This document shows, one piece after another, positions 10,192 through 19,171 of a DNA stretch of 56,799 nt. The notes under the pieces are model-generated. The model was not told the DNA's origin. It was given only the letters and a program-made list of their open reading frames with translations, and searched no databases. Position numbers and translations under genes: made by a program. The stretch covers positions 1 through 56,799 of the forward strand of contig CAUJHG010000003.1 of the NCBI GenBank assembly GCA_963204785.1, given 5' to 3'. The DNA is from Pseudomonadota bacterium (GTDB taxonomy: Bacteria > Pseudomonadota > Gammaproteobacteria > Burkholderiales > Burkholderiaceae_E). Numbering within the stretch: position 1 is the stretch's first letter; each line of letters starts with the position of its first letter.

Positions 10192-13100
10192 ATGTGGTTC
10201 ACTCGCGTCTCGATCTCCCAGCCGGTGCTGGCGACCATGATGATGGTCGCCTTCCTGGTGCTGGGGCTGTTCTCCTACAAGCGACTCGCGGTCGAGCAGT
10301 TTCCCGACGTCGCCTTCCCGATCGTGGTGATCAGCACCGATCACCCGGGCGCCTCGCCGGAGGTGGTCGAGACCGACATCACCCGTCGGATCGAGGAGCA
10401 GGTCAACACGATCAGCGGCGTCAACGAGCTTTCCTCGCGCTCCTACGAAGGCCGCTCGTTGGTGATCGTGCGCTTCGACCTGAACGTCGACCCCGCGGTC
10501 GCCGCGCAGGACGTGCGCGAGAAAGTGGCGCTGGTCAAGCCGCTGTTCCGCCCGGAGGTCAAGGAGCCGCTGATCACCCGGTACAACCCCGACGACGCCC
10601 CGGTGATCTCGGTGGCGGTGCGCTCGGACGAGCGCTCGCCTCGCGAACTGACCACCCTGGCCGAGCAGGTGATCAAGCGCCGGCTGGAGAACGCCCGCGG
10701 CGTCGGGCGGGTCACGCTGGTGGGCGGCGTCAGCCGCGAGGTGCAGGTGTGGCTGAAGCCCGCCGAGATGGAAGCGCTGCGCGTCGGGATCGACCAGGTG
10801 ATCGCGGCGCTGCGTGGCGACAACCAGGAGCTTCCGGCCGGCACGCTCACGATGCGCGACCGCGAGCAGGTGGTGCAGATCAAGGCGCGCCTGCGCTCGG
10901 CCGAGGAGTTCGGGCGGATCATCGTCGCGCGTCGCGGCGGACAGCCGGTCTACCTGTCGCAGGTGGCCGCGGTCTCCGACGGCGAGCAGGAGCAGGAGGA
11001 CTCGGCGCTGGTCGACGGGCGACGGGCCATCGCGATCGACATCGTCAAGGCGCAGGACGAGAACACGATCGCGGTGGTCGACGGCGTGCGCAGCCTGCTG
11101 GCCGAGATGCAGGCCACCGGGGTGGTCCCGGCCGACGTCGAGGTCTCGGTGGTGCGCGATGCGTCGACCGCGATCCGCAACTCGGTGGGCAGCGTCCAGC
11201 GCAACATCGTCGAGGGCGCGGTGCTCACGGTGGTGATCGTGTTCCTGTTCCTGTCCTCGTGGCGCTCGACGGTGATCACCGGGCTGACGCTGCCGATCTC
11301 GCTGATCGGCACCTTCCTGGTGATGTACGCGATGGGCTTCTCGATCAACCTGGTCACGCTGCTGGCGCTGTCGATCTGCGTGGGCCTGCTGATCGACGAT
11401 GCGATCGTGGTGCGCGAGAACATCGTGCGCCACCAGGCGATGGGCAAGCATCACCGCGAGGCCGCCTACGACGGCACTGCCGAGATCGGCCTGGCGGTGG
11501 CGGCCACCACGCTGACCATCGTCGCGGTGTTCATGCCGATCGGCTTCATGGGCGGGATCATCGGCAAGTTCTTCAAGCAGTTCGGCGTCACCGTGGCCTT
11601 CGCGGTGCTGCTGTCGATGTTCGTCGCCTTCACGCTCGACCCGATGCTCTCGTCGGTCTGGCACGACCCCGACGCCCACGGCGCGCGCGGCAACGGGCCG
11701 GTGGCGCGGCTGCTGCGCGGCTTCCAGGCGGCAATGACGCGGCTCGAGGCCGGCTACGTCGCGCTGCTGCGCTGGGGCCTGCGCCGGCGCTGGCTGACCA
11801 TGACGATCGCCCTGGCGGCCTTCCTCGCGGCCTTCCCGCTGATCCGCGTGGTCGGCACCGAGTTCGTTCCGCCGGCCGACAACAACGAGCTGTACCTGCA
11901 GTTCAACACGCCGGTGGGTTCCTCGCTGGCCTTCACCGAGGAGAAGGTGCGCCAGGTGGAGGCGGCGCTGCGCGAGTTCCCGGGCGTCGAGCAGACCTAC
12001 GCTACGGTCAACACCGGCACCGCGCAGGGCCGCAACTACGCGACGGTGTTCGCGCGCCTGACCGAGCGCACGAAGCGCCCGATGTCGGTCCACCAGATGA
12101 CCCAGCCGGCGCGCGAGCGGATCAACGCGATCGCCGGCGTCACCGTGACCGACATCGGCAACCTGAACGCGGTCAGCTCCGGCAAACCGATCCAGATCAG
12201 CGTGCAGGGCCCCGACATGCAGGAGCTCGAGCACGTCGCGGCCGATGCGCTCGCCCGCATCCGGGAGCTGAACAGGGAACTGCAGGCGCGCCACGGCCTG
12301 TCGCCGGGCCAGGGAATCGTCGACCTGGACACCAGCTCCAAGCCGTCCAAGCCGACGGTGTCGGTGGAGATCGACCGCCAGCTCGCCTCGGACCTGGGCG
12401 TGGGAGTCGCACAGATCGGCGCCGCGCTGCGCCCTCTTCTGGCCGGCGAGGCGGCCACCACCTGGCGGGCGCCGGACGACGAGAACTACGAGGTGATGGT
12501 GCGGCTGCCGCCGTCGGCGCGCGCCTCGGTGGGCGACCTGGAGCGCCTGACGCTGCTGTCTTCCCAGCCGGCCGCCGACGGCAGCCCGCGCATGGTGGCG
12601 CTGCGCCAGGTGGCCGAATTCGTCTCTGGCACCGGGCCCACGCAGATCAACCGCAAGGACCTGACCCGGGAGATCCTGATCTCCGCGAACACCGACGGCG
12701 TCGCCGCCGGAACCGTCGGCACCACGGTGGAAGCGGCGCTGGCGCGGGTGCCGCTGCCGCCGGGCTACCGCTTCGTCACCGGCGGAGCGACCAAGGACAT
12801 GATCGAGAGCTTCGGCTACGCGATGCAGGCGCTGGTGCTCGCGGTGATCTTCATCTACATGATCCTGGCCTCGCAGTTCGGGCGCTTCATGCAGCCGCTG
12901 GCGATCATGGCCTCGCTGCCGCTGGCGCTGATCGGCGTGGTCGCGGCGCTGCTGGCCTGGGGCTCGACGCTGAACATGTTCTCGATCATCGGCTTCATCA
13001 TGCTGATGGGGCTGGTGACCAAGAACGCGATCCTGCTGGTCGACTTCGCCAACCAGGCGCGCGAGCGCGGCGTCGAGCGGGCGCAGGCGCTGCTGCAGGC

Positions 13101-13365
13101 CGCCGAGATCCGCCTGCGCCCGATCCTGATGACGACGCTTGCGATGGTGTTCGGAATGCTGCCGCTGGCCGTCAGCGTGAGCGAGGGGGCAGAGCAGCGC
13201 GCGCCGATGGCGCACGCGGTGATCGGCGGGGTGCTCGCCTCGACGCTGCTCACGCTGCTGGTGGTCCCGGTGCTCTACACCCTGCTCGACGACCTCACGA
13301 GCTGGGTGATGCGCCGGCGCCGCGCCGTCCCCGCCCCGGCGGGCGACGAAAGCGCGCGGGACTGA
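10192..13365 (+). CDS. RND efflux pump permease (HAE1/AcrB type)
   Basis: Product of 1057 residues, the normal size for AcrB/MexB/MdtC-like proton-driven pumps. It has twelve membrane segments with two large periplasmic loops after TM1 and TM7. The proton-relay aspartates are Asp402-Asp403 in LLIDDAIVVREN, and the TM10 lysine is Lys944 in GLVTKNAILLVDF. Substrates cannot be predicted; the second-position sequence resembles MdtB/MdtC and Burkholderiales pumps more than AcrB itself. It forms an operon with the upstream adaptor (18-base gap). A separate TolC-type gene starts about 800 bases downstream. Confidence 0.95.
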   Translation: MWFTRVSISQPVLATMMMVAFLVLGLFSYKRLAVEQFPDVAFPIVVISTDHPGASPEVVETDITRRIEEQVNTISGVNELSSRSYEGRSLVIVRFDLNVDPAVAAQDVREKVALVKPLFRPEVKEPLITRYNPDDAPVISVAVRSDERSPRELTTLAEQVIKRRLENARGVGRVTLVGGVSREVQVWLKPAEMEALRVGIDQVIAALRGDNQELPAGTLTMRDREQVVQIKARLRSAEEFGRIIVARRGGQPVYLSQVAAVSDGEQEQEDSALVDGRRAIAIDIVKAQDENTIAVVDGVRSLLAEMQATGVVPADVEVSVVRDASTAIRNSVGSVQRNIVEGAVLTVVIVFLFLSSWRSTVITGLTLPISLIGTFLVMYAMGFSINLVTLLALSICVGLLIDDAIVVRENIVRHQAMGKHHREAAYDGTAEIGLAVAATTLTIVAVFMPIGFMGGIIGKFFKQFGVTVAFAVLLSMFVAFTLDPMLSSVWHDPDAHGARGNGPVARLLRGFQAAMTRLEAGYVALLRWGLRRRWLTMTIALAAFLAAFPLIRVVGTEFVPPADNNELYLQFNTPVGSSLAFTEEKVRQVEAALREFPGVEQTYATVNTGTAQGRNYATVFARLTERTKRPMSVHQMTQPARERINAIAGVTVTDIGNLNAVSSGKPIQISVQGPDMQELEHVAADALARIRELNRELQARHGLSPGQGIVDLDTSSKPSKPTVSVEIDRQLASDLGVGVAQIGAALRPLLAGEAATTWRAPDDENYEVMVRLPPSARASVGDLERLTLLSSQPAADGSPRMVALRQVAEFVSGTGPTQINRKDLTREILISANTDGVAAGTVGTTVEAALARVPLPPGYRFVTGGATKDMIESFGYAMQALVLAVIFIYMILASQFGRFMQPLAIMASLPLALIGVVAALLAWGSTLNMFSIIGFIMLMGLVTKNAILLVDFANQARERGVERAQALLQAAEIRLRPILMTTLAMVFGMLPLAVSVSEGAEQRAPMAHAVIGGVLASTLLTLLVVPVLYTLLDDLTSWVMRRRRAVPAPAGDESARD

Positions 13366-13398
13366 CCGATGTCAGGGCAGGGACCCCGGCGCGATTGC

Positions 13399-13404
13399 TA
13401 AAAT
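13399..13404 (+). promoter_or_regulatory. Probable -10 box before the Pcm-like gene
   Basis: TAAAAT stands out in GC-rich sequence 32 bases before the ATG at 13436. Transcription would start near 13411, downstream of an in-frame ATG at 13403, which supports the later start codon. No clear -35 is seen. Confidence 0.35.
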
Positions 13405-13435
13405 GCTGATTTTCCAAGGCTATCCGGAAGGCACG

Positions 13436-14101
13436 ATGGACTTCGAACGCGCACGCTACAACATGGTCGAACAGCAGATCCGCCCCTGGGACGTGCTCGA
13501 CCAGGAGGTCCTCGACCTGCTCTTCGTGGTCCGGCGCGAGGACTTCGTCCCGCCCGTCTACCGCGCGATCGCCTTCACCGACATGGAGATCCCGCTGGTC
13601 CTCGACGGCGCCCGGACCGGCGAGTGCATGCTCTCGCCGAAGCTCGAGGCGCGACTGCTGCAGAACCTCGCAGTGCGCAGGCACGAGCACGTGCTGGAGA
13701 TCGGCGCCGGCTCCGGCTACATGGCCGCGCTGCTGGCGCATCGCGCGCGCCACGTGGTGAGCTGCGAGATCCACCCCGGGCTGGCGGCGTTCGCCCGCGC
13801 CAACCTCGAGCGCGCCGGCATCCGCAACGCGCTGGTCGAGCAGCGCGACGGGGCGCAGCCGGTGGGCGCGGGCAGCTTCGAGGTGATCCTGCTCTCGGGC
13901 TCGGTGCCCTTCGTTCCCGAGGCCCTGCTGCGGCGCCTGTCGGTGGGCGGGCGCCTCGCGGCGATCGTCGGTGAGGCGCCGGCGATGCAGGCACAGCTCG
14001 TCACGCGCACCGGCCCGGACAGCTTCACTGCCGAGAACCTCTTCGAGACCGCTGCGCCACGGCTGCACGGCTTCCCGGAGAAGGACGGCTTCCGCTTCTG
14101 A
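13436..14101 (+). CDS. Protein-L-isoaspartate O-methyltransferase-like protein
   Basis: Product of 221 residues with a Rossmann-like SAM site (EIGAGSGYMAALLA) and a FVP(P)xxR-like N-terminal segment of the PCMT family. The loop normally reading like PIGEGQTIS in Pcm is replaced by VLDGARTGECMLSP, so true isoaspartate repair activity is uncertain. Such PCMT-like proteins are found upstream of tolC in Betaproteobacteria, as here. The ATG at 13436 has GGAAGG four bases upstream; a start at 13403 would add 11 residues. Confidence 0.85.
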   Translation: MDFERARYNMVEQQIRPWDVLDQEVLDLLFVVRREDFVPPVYRAIAFTDMEIPLVLDGARTGECMLSPKLEARLLQNLAVRRHEHVLEIGAGSGYMAALLAHRARHVVSCEIHPGLAAFARANLERAGIRNALVEQRDGAQPVGAGSFEVILLSGSVPFVPEALLRRLSVGGRLAAIVGEAPAMQAQLVTRTGPDSFTAENLFETAAPRLHGFPEKDGFRF

Positions 14102-14158
14102 CACGCCACCGGTGGCGCACCCGGTCGCTGCCGGGTGGCCGCTCCAGAGGAAGAATCG

Positions 14159-15553
14159 ATGGTGCACCGACTCAATGCGCTCGCGGCCGCTCTTGCCGCT
14201 GCCCTGCTGCCCGGGCTGGCCGGCGCGATGGACCTCACGCAGGCCTACCGGGACGCGCTCGCAGTCGACCCCGTGCTGGCCGGCGCGCGCGCGCAGCTCG
14301 CGGCCACCCGCGAGAAGGTGCCGCAGGCGCGCGCAGGGCTGCTGCCCTCGGTGAGCGCCAATGCCGCGCTGAGCCGCCAGACCGTCGACAACACGCTGCG
14401 TGACGGCCGCTACTACGTCAGTCCCGAGAACTACGCGATCCAGCTCAGCTATCCGCTGCTGCGGCTGCAGAACACCGAGGCGCTCGAGCAGAGCCGGCTC
14501 GCGGTGGCGATCGGCGAGGCGCAGCTCGTGCAGGCCGAGCAGGACCTGATCGTCCGCGTCTCGCAGGCCTACTTCGACGTGCTCGCCGCGCAGGACAACC
14601 TCGCGACGATCCGCGCGCAGAAGGCCGCGATCACCGAGCAGCTCGCCGCGGCGAAGCGCAACTTCGAGGTCGGCACCGCCACGGTGACCGACCAGCAGGA
14701 GGCGCAGGCGCGCTTCGACCTCGCGCTGGCGCAGGAGTTCGCCGCGCTCAACGAGCTCGAGGTCCGGCGCGCCGCGCTGGCCCAGCTGATCGGCAAACCG
14801 GTGCCCGAGCTGCGCACGCTGCGCCCGGGCGTCGAGCTGCAGCCGCCGCAGCCGGCGCGCGAAGTCGACTGGACGCAGGGTGCGCGCGAGAACAACCTCG
14901 CGGTGCAGCAGGCGCGCGTGGCCGGGGAGATCGCCCGGCGCGAGGTGGACCGCCAGCGCTACGGCCACTACCCGACGGTCGATCTGGTCAGCTCGCTGAA
15001 CCGCCAGGTCAGCAGCCTCCCCCAGGGCGTCTCCTTCACCTCGAACGCGGCGACCATCGGCGTGCAGCTCAGCGTGCCGATCTACGCCGGCGGCGCGATC
15101 GACGCCCGGGTGCGCGAGGCCACGCAGCTGCGCGAGAAGGCGCTGTTCGACCTGGACAACGCGCGCAGGCAGGCCGAGCAGGGCGCCCGCACCGCCTACC
15201 TGGGCGTCAACAGCGGCCTGGCGCAGGTGAAGGCGCTCGAGGCCGCCGAGAAGTCCAGCCAGCTCGCGCTCGACTCGAACCTGCTCGGCTACCAGGTGGG
15301 CGTGCGCATCAACATCGACGTGCTCAACGCGCAGCAGCAGCTGTTCACAACGCGGCGCGACCTCGCCCGCGCGCGCTATGACGTGCTGGTCAACGGCCTG
15401 CGGCTGAAGTCCACCGCCGGCGCGCTCTCCGAGGAGGACCTGCGCACGGTCGATGCGCTGCTGACCGCGATTCCCGGGGGCAGCGCGATCGGGGCGCCCG
15501 CAGCGTCTCCCGCGCCGGCCGGCGGCGCCGCCACGGGGGGCACGCGGAACTAG
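14159..15553 (+). CDS. tolC: TolC-family outer-membrane efflux protein
   Basis: Product of 464 residues. A Sec signal peptide (about residues 1-20, ending GLAGA) precedes two TolC/OEP repeats. Each contains the long periplasmic helices and a beta-strand pair, for example NYAIQLSYPLLR and ATIGVQLSVPIYAGG. The trimer would form the outer-membrane channel and tunnel used by RND and type I systems, possibly by the pump encoded just upstream. AGAGGAAG lies 6 bases before the chosen ATG at 14159; an ATG at 14135 has no ribosome site. The C-terminus is Ala/Gly/Pro-rich, as in many TolC homologues. Confidence 0.92.
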   Translation: MVHRLNALAAALAAALLPGLAGAMDLTQAYRDALAVDPVLAGARAQLAATREKVPQARAGLLPSVSANAALSRQTVDNTLRDGRYYVSPENYAIQLSYPLLRLQNTEALEQSRLAVAIGEAQLVQAEQDLIVRVSQAYFDVLAAQDNLATIRAQKAAITEQLAAAKRNFEVGTATVTDQQEAQARFDLALAQEFAALNELEVRRAALAQLIGKPVPELRTLRPGVELQPPQPAREVDWTQGARENNLAVQQARVAGEIARREVDRQRYGHYPTVDLVSSLNRQVSSLPQGVSFTSNAATIGVQLSVPIYAGGAIDARVREATQLREKALFDLDNARRQAEQGARTAYLGVNSGLAQVKALEAAEKSSQLALDSNLLGYQVGVRINIDVLNAQQQLFTTRRDLARARYDVLVNGLRLKSTAGALSEEDLRTVDALLTAIPGGSAIGAPAASPAPAGGAATGGTRN

Positions 15554-15652
15554 ACCCGAGATTCCGCGCGGCTGCGGCGAGCCGGACGCTCGTGCGGCCG
15601 CTGCGCAGCTCGCTGCCTCTCCGGTCGCGCCGCCGCAGCGCAGCCCGCCGCC

Positions 15653-17008
15653 CTAGCCCCGCGGCAGCCAGGGCGCCAGCAGCGCCAGCGTGCGTCCGGT
15701 GGCGCCGCGATGCGCCTGCGCGAAGGCGCGGGCGCGCGTCGACATCGCCCCGCGCGCGTCGGGGTCGGCCAGCAGCGCCAGCGCGCGCTCGATGCCCTGC
15801 CCGGCGTCACGCACCCGCAGCCCGGCGCCCGCCTCGATCGCCTGCGCGGCCGCGTCCTCGAAGTTGAAGGTGTGCTCGCCCAGCAGCACCGGCACGCCCA
15901 GGGCGCAGGCCTCGATCAGGTTCTGCCCGCCGAAGGGCAGCAGCGAGCCGCCCAGCACCGCGACGTCCGCCATCGCATACCAGGCGAACATCTCGCCCAT
16001 CGAGTCGCCGAGCAGCACCTCGAGGCCTGCCGGATCGAAGTCCTGCGCGTTGTCCGGTCCATCGCCCGGTGCGTCGTCGAAGGCTGCCAGCGCGCTGCGT
16101 CGCGCGCAGCTCGACCCCCGTGCCGCGAGCATGTCGGCCACCTCGTCGAAGCGCTGGGGGTGCCGGGGCACGATCACGAGCAGCGGCCGGCGCAGCTGCG
16201 TGTCCGGCGGCTGCTGCGCGTCAGCCCGTCCCAGCGCCTGCCAGGCGTCCAGCAGCAGCGCCTCCTCGCCGTCGCGCGTGCTCGCGGCGAGCAGCACGGG
16301 CCGCTGCGACAGCAGCGATTTCCAGCGGCGGCCGCGCTCGACCAGCGCCGGCGCGGGGCTCACGTCGAACTTCATGTTGCCGGTCACGCTCACCTGCGCC
16401 CTGCCCAGGCGGGCGATCCGCTGCGCGTCGGCCGGCGTCTGCGCCACCACGCAGGCCAGCGAGCGCAGCGCCGGCACCATCAGCGCGCGCCAGCGCAGGC
16501 CCTTGCGCAGCGAACGCTCCGACAGCCTGGCATTGACCAGCGCCAGCGGCACGCCCGCGCGCCGGGCCTGGGCGCAGAGGTTGGGCCACAGCTCGGTCTC
16601 CATCACGATCCCGATCGTCGGGCGCCAGCTGCGCAGGAAGCGGCGCGCCGCGAAAGCCAGGTCGTAGGGCAGGTAGGCCTGGAGCACCCGATCGCCGTGA
16701 CGCGCGAAGAGCTCGGCGCCGGCGGCACGCCCGGTCGGCGTCATGTGGGTCAGCAGCAGTTGCGCGTCCGGATGGCGCTCGAGCAGCGCGTTCACCAGCG
16801 GCTGTGCGGCGCGCGTCTCGCCGACCGACACCGCATGCACCCAGAGCAGCGGCCCGTCGCCGCGCCGCGCGGCCGCGGCGCCGTGGAAGCCCCAGCGCTC
16901 GCCCCAGTGCGCGCGGTACTCCGGCTGGCGGCGCGCGCGCCAGAGCAGGTAGACGAAGACCAGCGGAGTGGCCAGCCACCAGGCGATCGAATACAGACGC
17001 AGGCTCAT
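15653..17008 (-). CDS. waaA: 3-deoxy-D-manno-octulosonic acid transferase
   Basis: Product of 451 residues. It adds Kdo from CMP-Kdo to lipid A precursor at the inner-membrane surface. An N-terminal hydrophobic anchor (about 8-24) precedes a GT-B fold. Family features include the YRAHWGERWGF segment, HAVSVGETRAAQPL, METELWPNL, VTGNMKFD and the donor-site block LGGSLLPFGGQNLIEACALGVP. Length is slightly above the usual 420-430 because of an Ala/Gln/Asp-rich insertion at about 285-345. Its ATG overlaps the stop of the 54-codon mini-ORF at 17005-17169 (ATGA), which in turn abuts waaC. Confidence 0.95.
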   Translation of the reverse strand: MSLRLYSIAWWLATPLVFVYLLWRARRQPEYRAHWGERWGFHGAAAARRGDGPLLWVHAVSVGETRAAQPLVNALLERHPDAQLLLTHMTPTGRAAGAELFARHGDRVLQAYLPYDLAFAARRFLRSWRPTIGIVMETELWPNLCAQARRAGVPLALVNARLSERSLRKGLRWRALMVPALRSLACVVAQTPADAQRIARLGRAQVSVTGNMKFDVSPAPALVERGRRWKSLLSQRPVLLAASTRDGEEALLLDAWQALGRADAQQPPDTQLRRPLLVIVPRHPQRFDEVADMLAARGSSCARRSALAAFDDAPGDGPDNAQDFDPAGLEVLLGDSMGEMFAWYAMADVAVLGGSLLPFGGQNLIEACALGVPVLLGEHTFNFEDAAAQAIEAGAGLRVRDAGQGIERALALLADPDARGAMSTRARAFAQAHRGATGRTLALLAPWLPRG

Positions 17009-17169
17009 CGAATGAGCCTCGCGTCGCCGATGAACCCCGCATCATGCAGCGGCCGGCGCTGCTTCCCACCCGACGCCCCCCGGGAAGCACACATACGGGA
17101 ACTCGCACCCGGCAGCGACGGTGCACCCGGCAGCGACGGTGCGCCCGGCATCGACCGTGCGCCCGTCAT
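17005..17169 (-). CDS. Hypothetical 54-residue ORF bridging waaC and waaA
   Basis: An ATG shares its A with the waaC stop (TGATG), and the frame ends in a TGA that overlaps the waaA ATG (ATGA). It therefore fills the gap exactly. The N-terminal part is a repeat of S-L/M-P-G-A-P encoded by three 18-bp tandem units. The C-terminal half is basic (GGKQRRPLHD). No homology is recognised. It may be a leader-like coupling ORF rather than a functional peptide, or a chance open frame in GC-rich DNA. Confidence 0.3.
   Translation of the reverse strand: MTGARSMPGAPSLPGAPSLPGASSRMCASRGASGGKQRRPLHDAGFIGDARLIR
17108..17161 (+). repeat. Three 18-bp tandem repeats
   Basis: Units at 17108-17125, 17126-17143 and 17144-17161 have consensus CCCGGCAGCGACGGTGCR. 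The first two differ by one base and the third by three bases from the second. The period is a multiple of three and keeps the frame of the mini-ORF on the minus strand open. Confidence 0.85.
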
Positions 17170-18179
17170 CAGTCGAAGCTCCCCAGCGCCTCGAGCGCTT
17201 CCAGCACCTCGCCGGGTTGCGGCCAGACGCCGTCCTCGCCCAGGTTGCGCGCCCGCGGCGTCCAGTAGGGGCCGAAGCGCCAGGCGGGCGTGGCCGCGAA
17301 GAGCGCCACCGTGCGCGAGTCCAGCGCTGCGGACAGGTGGGTCAGGCCGGTGTCCACACCGATCACCGCACGGGCATCGGCGAGCAGCCGCGCGCACTCC
17401 GAGAGCGACAGGCGGGGAGCGACGCAGACGGACGCTGGCGCGGCCGGCAATGCGCCCGCACGCTCCTTGCCGCCCGCGACAGCTCCGATCGCTTCGGCCA
17501 GCGCCCGCGCCGCCGCCTGTTCCGCCTGGCCACCCCAGGGCAGCACCACCGAGACGCCGCGCGCCAGCAGCGCACGCCCGAGCGCCGTCCAGCGCTCGGC
17601 AGGCCACTGCTTCTCGGCGCGCGAGGTCGCATGCAGGAACACTGCGTAGCTGCCGGCGGGCCGCCAGCCGAGCTCCAGGGCCGGCGCGGCCAGCGCGAAG
17701 CGCGGCCTGCCCTCGGCGCGATAGCCCAGCGCCTGCGCCGCGAGCGCGCGCAGCCGTTCGATCGCATGCAGGTCCGCCGGCACTTCGAAGCGCCGGGCAT
17801 AGGCAAGCGCGGCCAGCGGCTCGCGCGCGCTGGCGCGCGAGAAACCCGCGACCGGCGCGCCAGTCCAGCGCGCCACCAGCGCGCTCTTCACCAGCCCCTG
17901 CAGGTCGAGCGCCAGGTCGTAGTCGGCGCTGCGCAGCCGGGCACGCACCGCGCGGATCTCGCCCCAGGTGGCGGCCTGCCCGAGCGCGCGGCGCCAGCGG
18001 CGGATCGCCACCGGGATCACCTCGTGCACGCCGGGGTGCAGGCGCGGCAGCTCCGCGAAGCCCTCCTCGACGACCCAGTCGACCCGCGCGCCCGGACACG
18101 CGGCGAGGATGTCGGTGACGACGGGCAACGCATGGATGACGTCGCCCATCGAACTGGTCTTGATCAGGGCGATGCGCAC
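17169..18179 (-). CDS. waaC: Lipopolysaccharide heptosyltransferase I
   Basis: Product of 336 residues, GT9 family. It transfers L-glycero-D-manno-heptose from its ADP derivative to Kdo2-lipid A. Motifs are the N-terminal RIALIKTSSMGDVIHALPV-type start, LDLQGLVKSALVA, FLHATSRAEKQWP and the donor-binding GVDTGLTHLSAAL. The GTG at 18179 places the conserved VRIALIK at the N-terminus; an ATG at 18233 would add 18 residues not typical of the family. Upstream of waaA in the same direction, consistent with core-LPS assembly. Confidence 0.93.
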   Translation of the reverse strand: MRIALIKTSSMGDVIHALPVVTDILAACPGARVDWVVEEGFAELPRLHPGVHEVIPVAIRRWRRALGQAATWGEIRAVRARLRSADYDLALDLQGLVKSALVARWTGAPVAGFSRASAREPLAALAYARRFEVPADLHAIERLRALAAQALGYRAEGRPRFALAAPALELGWRPAGSYAVFLHATSRAEKQWPAERWTALGRALLARGVSVVLPWGGQAEQAAARALAEAIGAVAGGKERAGALPAAPASVCVAPRLSLSECARLLADARAVIGVDTGLTHLSAALDSRTVALFAATPAWRFGPYWTPRARNLGEDGVWPQPGEVLEALEALGSFD

Positions 18180-18249
18180 CGGCGCAAGTGTAGCGGCAGC
18201 CAACACCGCCGCGAGTCGATCGCCCGCCTGCACCGCTCTCTCGCCGCTC

Positions 18250-18255
18250 TACAAT
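18250..18255 (+). promoter_or_regulatory. Probable -10 box before the sulfurtransferase gene
   Basis: TACAAT overlaps the first in-frame ATG (18254), implying that translation starts further downstream, at 18272 or 18284. No good -35 is visible. Confidence 0.35.
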
Positions 18256-18283
18256 GCCTGACGCCGACCGCATGGACAGTGCA

Positions 18284-19171
18284 ATGCCCGCCTCACGCCT
18301 CATCGACCCCGCCCAGCTCCGGGCCCGGCTGAACGACCCCTCGCTGCGCGTGCTGGAATGCACGACACACCTGCGCCCGCAGCCGGTGGGCCCGTCGCGG
18401 ATCGTCAGCGGCCTGCCGGAGTTCCTGCAGGGCCACATTCCCGGTGCGCAGTACGTGAACATGGCAACCGACATGTCCGACCCCGACGGGCCCTTCCCGT
18501 ACACGCTGCTGTCGCCAGCCCGGGCCGAAGCGCGGATGGCGGCGCTGGACATCGGCGACGAGCACCACGTGGTCTTGTACGCGCGCGGAGGAATGATGGC
18601 GGCGACGCGCGTCTGGTTCGTGCTGCACGCACTGGGGCATCAGCGGATCTCGCTGCTCGATGGCGGCTACGAAGGCTGGCTGCACGAGGGCGGGCCGGTG
18701 GAAACCGGTCCGGCGCAGACGCGCAGCACGGGGGCCGGCGCGCGCTCACGCTTCAGCGCGCAACTGCAGGCGCACCGGGTGGCAGGTCTCCAGCGCGTGC
18801 GAGCCGCGCTCGACGACCCTTCGGTACGGCTGGTGAACGCCCTGAGCCGTGAGCAGTTCCTGGGCACCGGAGGCGCGCACTACGGCCGCCCGGGCTCGAT
18901 TCCCGGCAGTGTCAGCGTACCGGCGCGCGAGCTGTTCTCGCCCGGCACGGGACGGCTGCTGGATCGGGCCGCCCTGGAGGCCAGGTGCGCCCAGGCCGGC
19001 CTGATGGAGGCGCGGGAGGCCATCGTCTACTGTGGCGGCGGCGTGGCCGCGACGGTGGTGGCCTTCGCGCTCGAACTGCTCGGACATCCCGGATGGTCGG
19101 TGTACGACAATTCGCTGCTCGAGTGGTCGACGCTTCCCGACACGCCGATGGCGCCCGGCCGCGACAGCTAA
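18284..19171 (+). CDS. Sulfurtransferase with two rhodanese domains
   Basis: About 295 residues. It contains two tandem rhodanese domains, the arrangement of thiosulfate or 3-mercaptopyruvate sulfurtransferases. The N-terminal domain has lost its cysteine (VVLYARGGMMAATRVW). The C-terminal domain carries the active-site loop IVYCGGGVAAT with the persulfide-forming Cys. In-frame ATGs exist at 18254, 18272 and 18284; the last is preferred because a TACAAT -10 overlaps the first and GGACAG precedes the last. The CGGGVAAT loop suggests a thiosulfate-type rather than a mercaptopyruvate-type loop, but specificity is uncertain. Its stop overlaps that of the convergent glpD-like gene. Confidence 0.88.
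   Translation: MPASRLIDPAQLRARLNDPSLRVLECTTHLRPQPVGPSRIVSGLPEFLQGHIPGAQYVNMATDMSDPDGPFPYTLLSPARAEARMAALDIGDEHHVVLYARGGMMAATRVWFVLHALGHQRISLLDGGYEGWLHEGGPVETGPAQTRSTGAGARSRFSAQLQAHRVAGLQRVRAALDDPSVRLVNALSREQFLGTGGAHYGRPGSIPGSVSVPARELFSPGTGRLLDRAALEARCAQAGLMEAREAIVYCGGGVAATVVAFALELLGHPGWSVYDNSLLEWSTLPDTPMAPGRDS

Noticed and set aside
8365..13215. A 1616-codon open frame opposite the efflux genes
   Set aside because: The translation is low-complexity His/Arg/Asp-rich, and the complementary strand encodes unmistakable RND pump components.
8754..13409. A 1551-codon open frame in another plus-strand frame
   Set aside because: Arg/Gly/Ala-rich out-of-frame translation of the adaptor and pump genes.
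18254..18283. Start of the sulfurtransferase at the first ATG
   Set aside because: A TACAAT -10 box overlaps this ATG, so a transcript from that promoter would begin downstream of it. Kept as an alternative if an upstream promoter exists.
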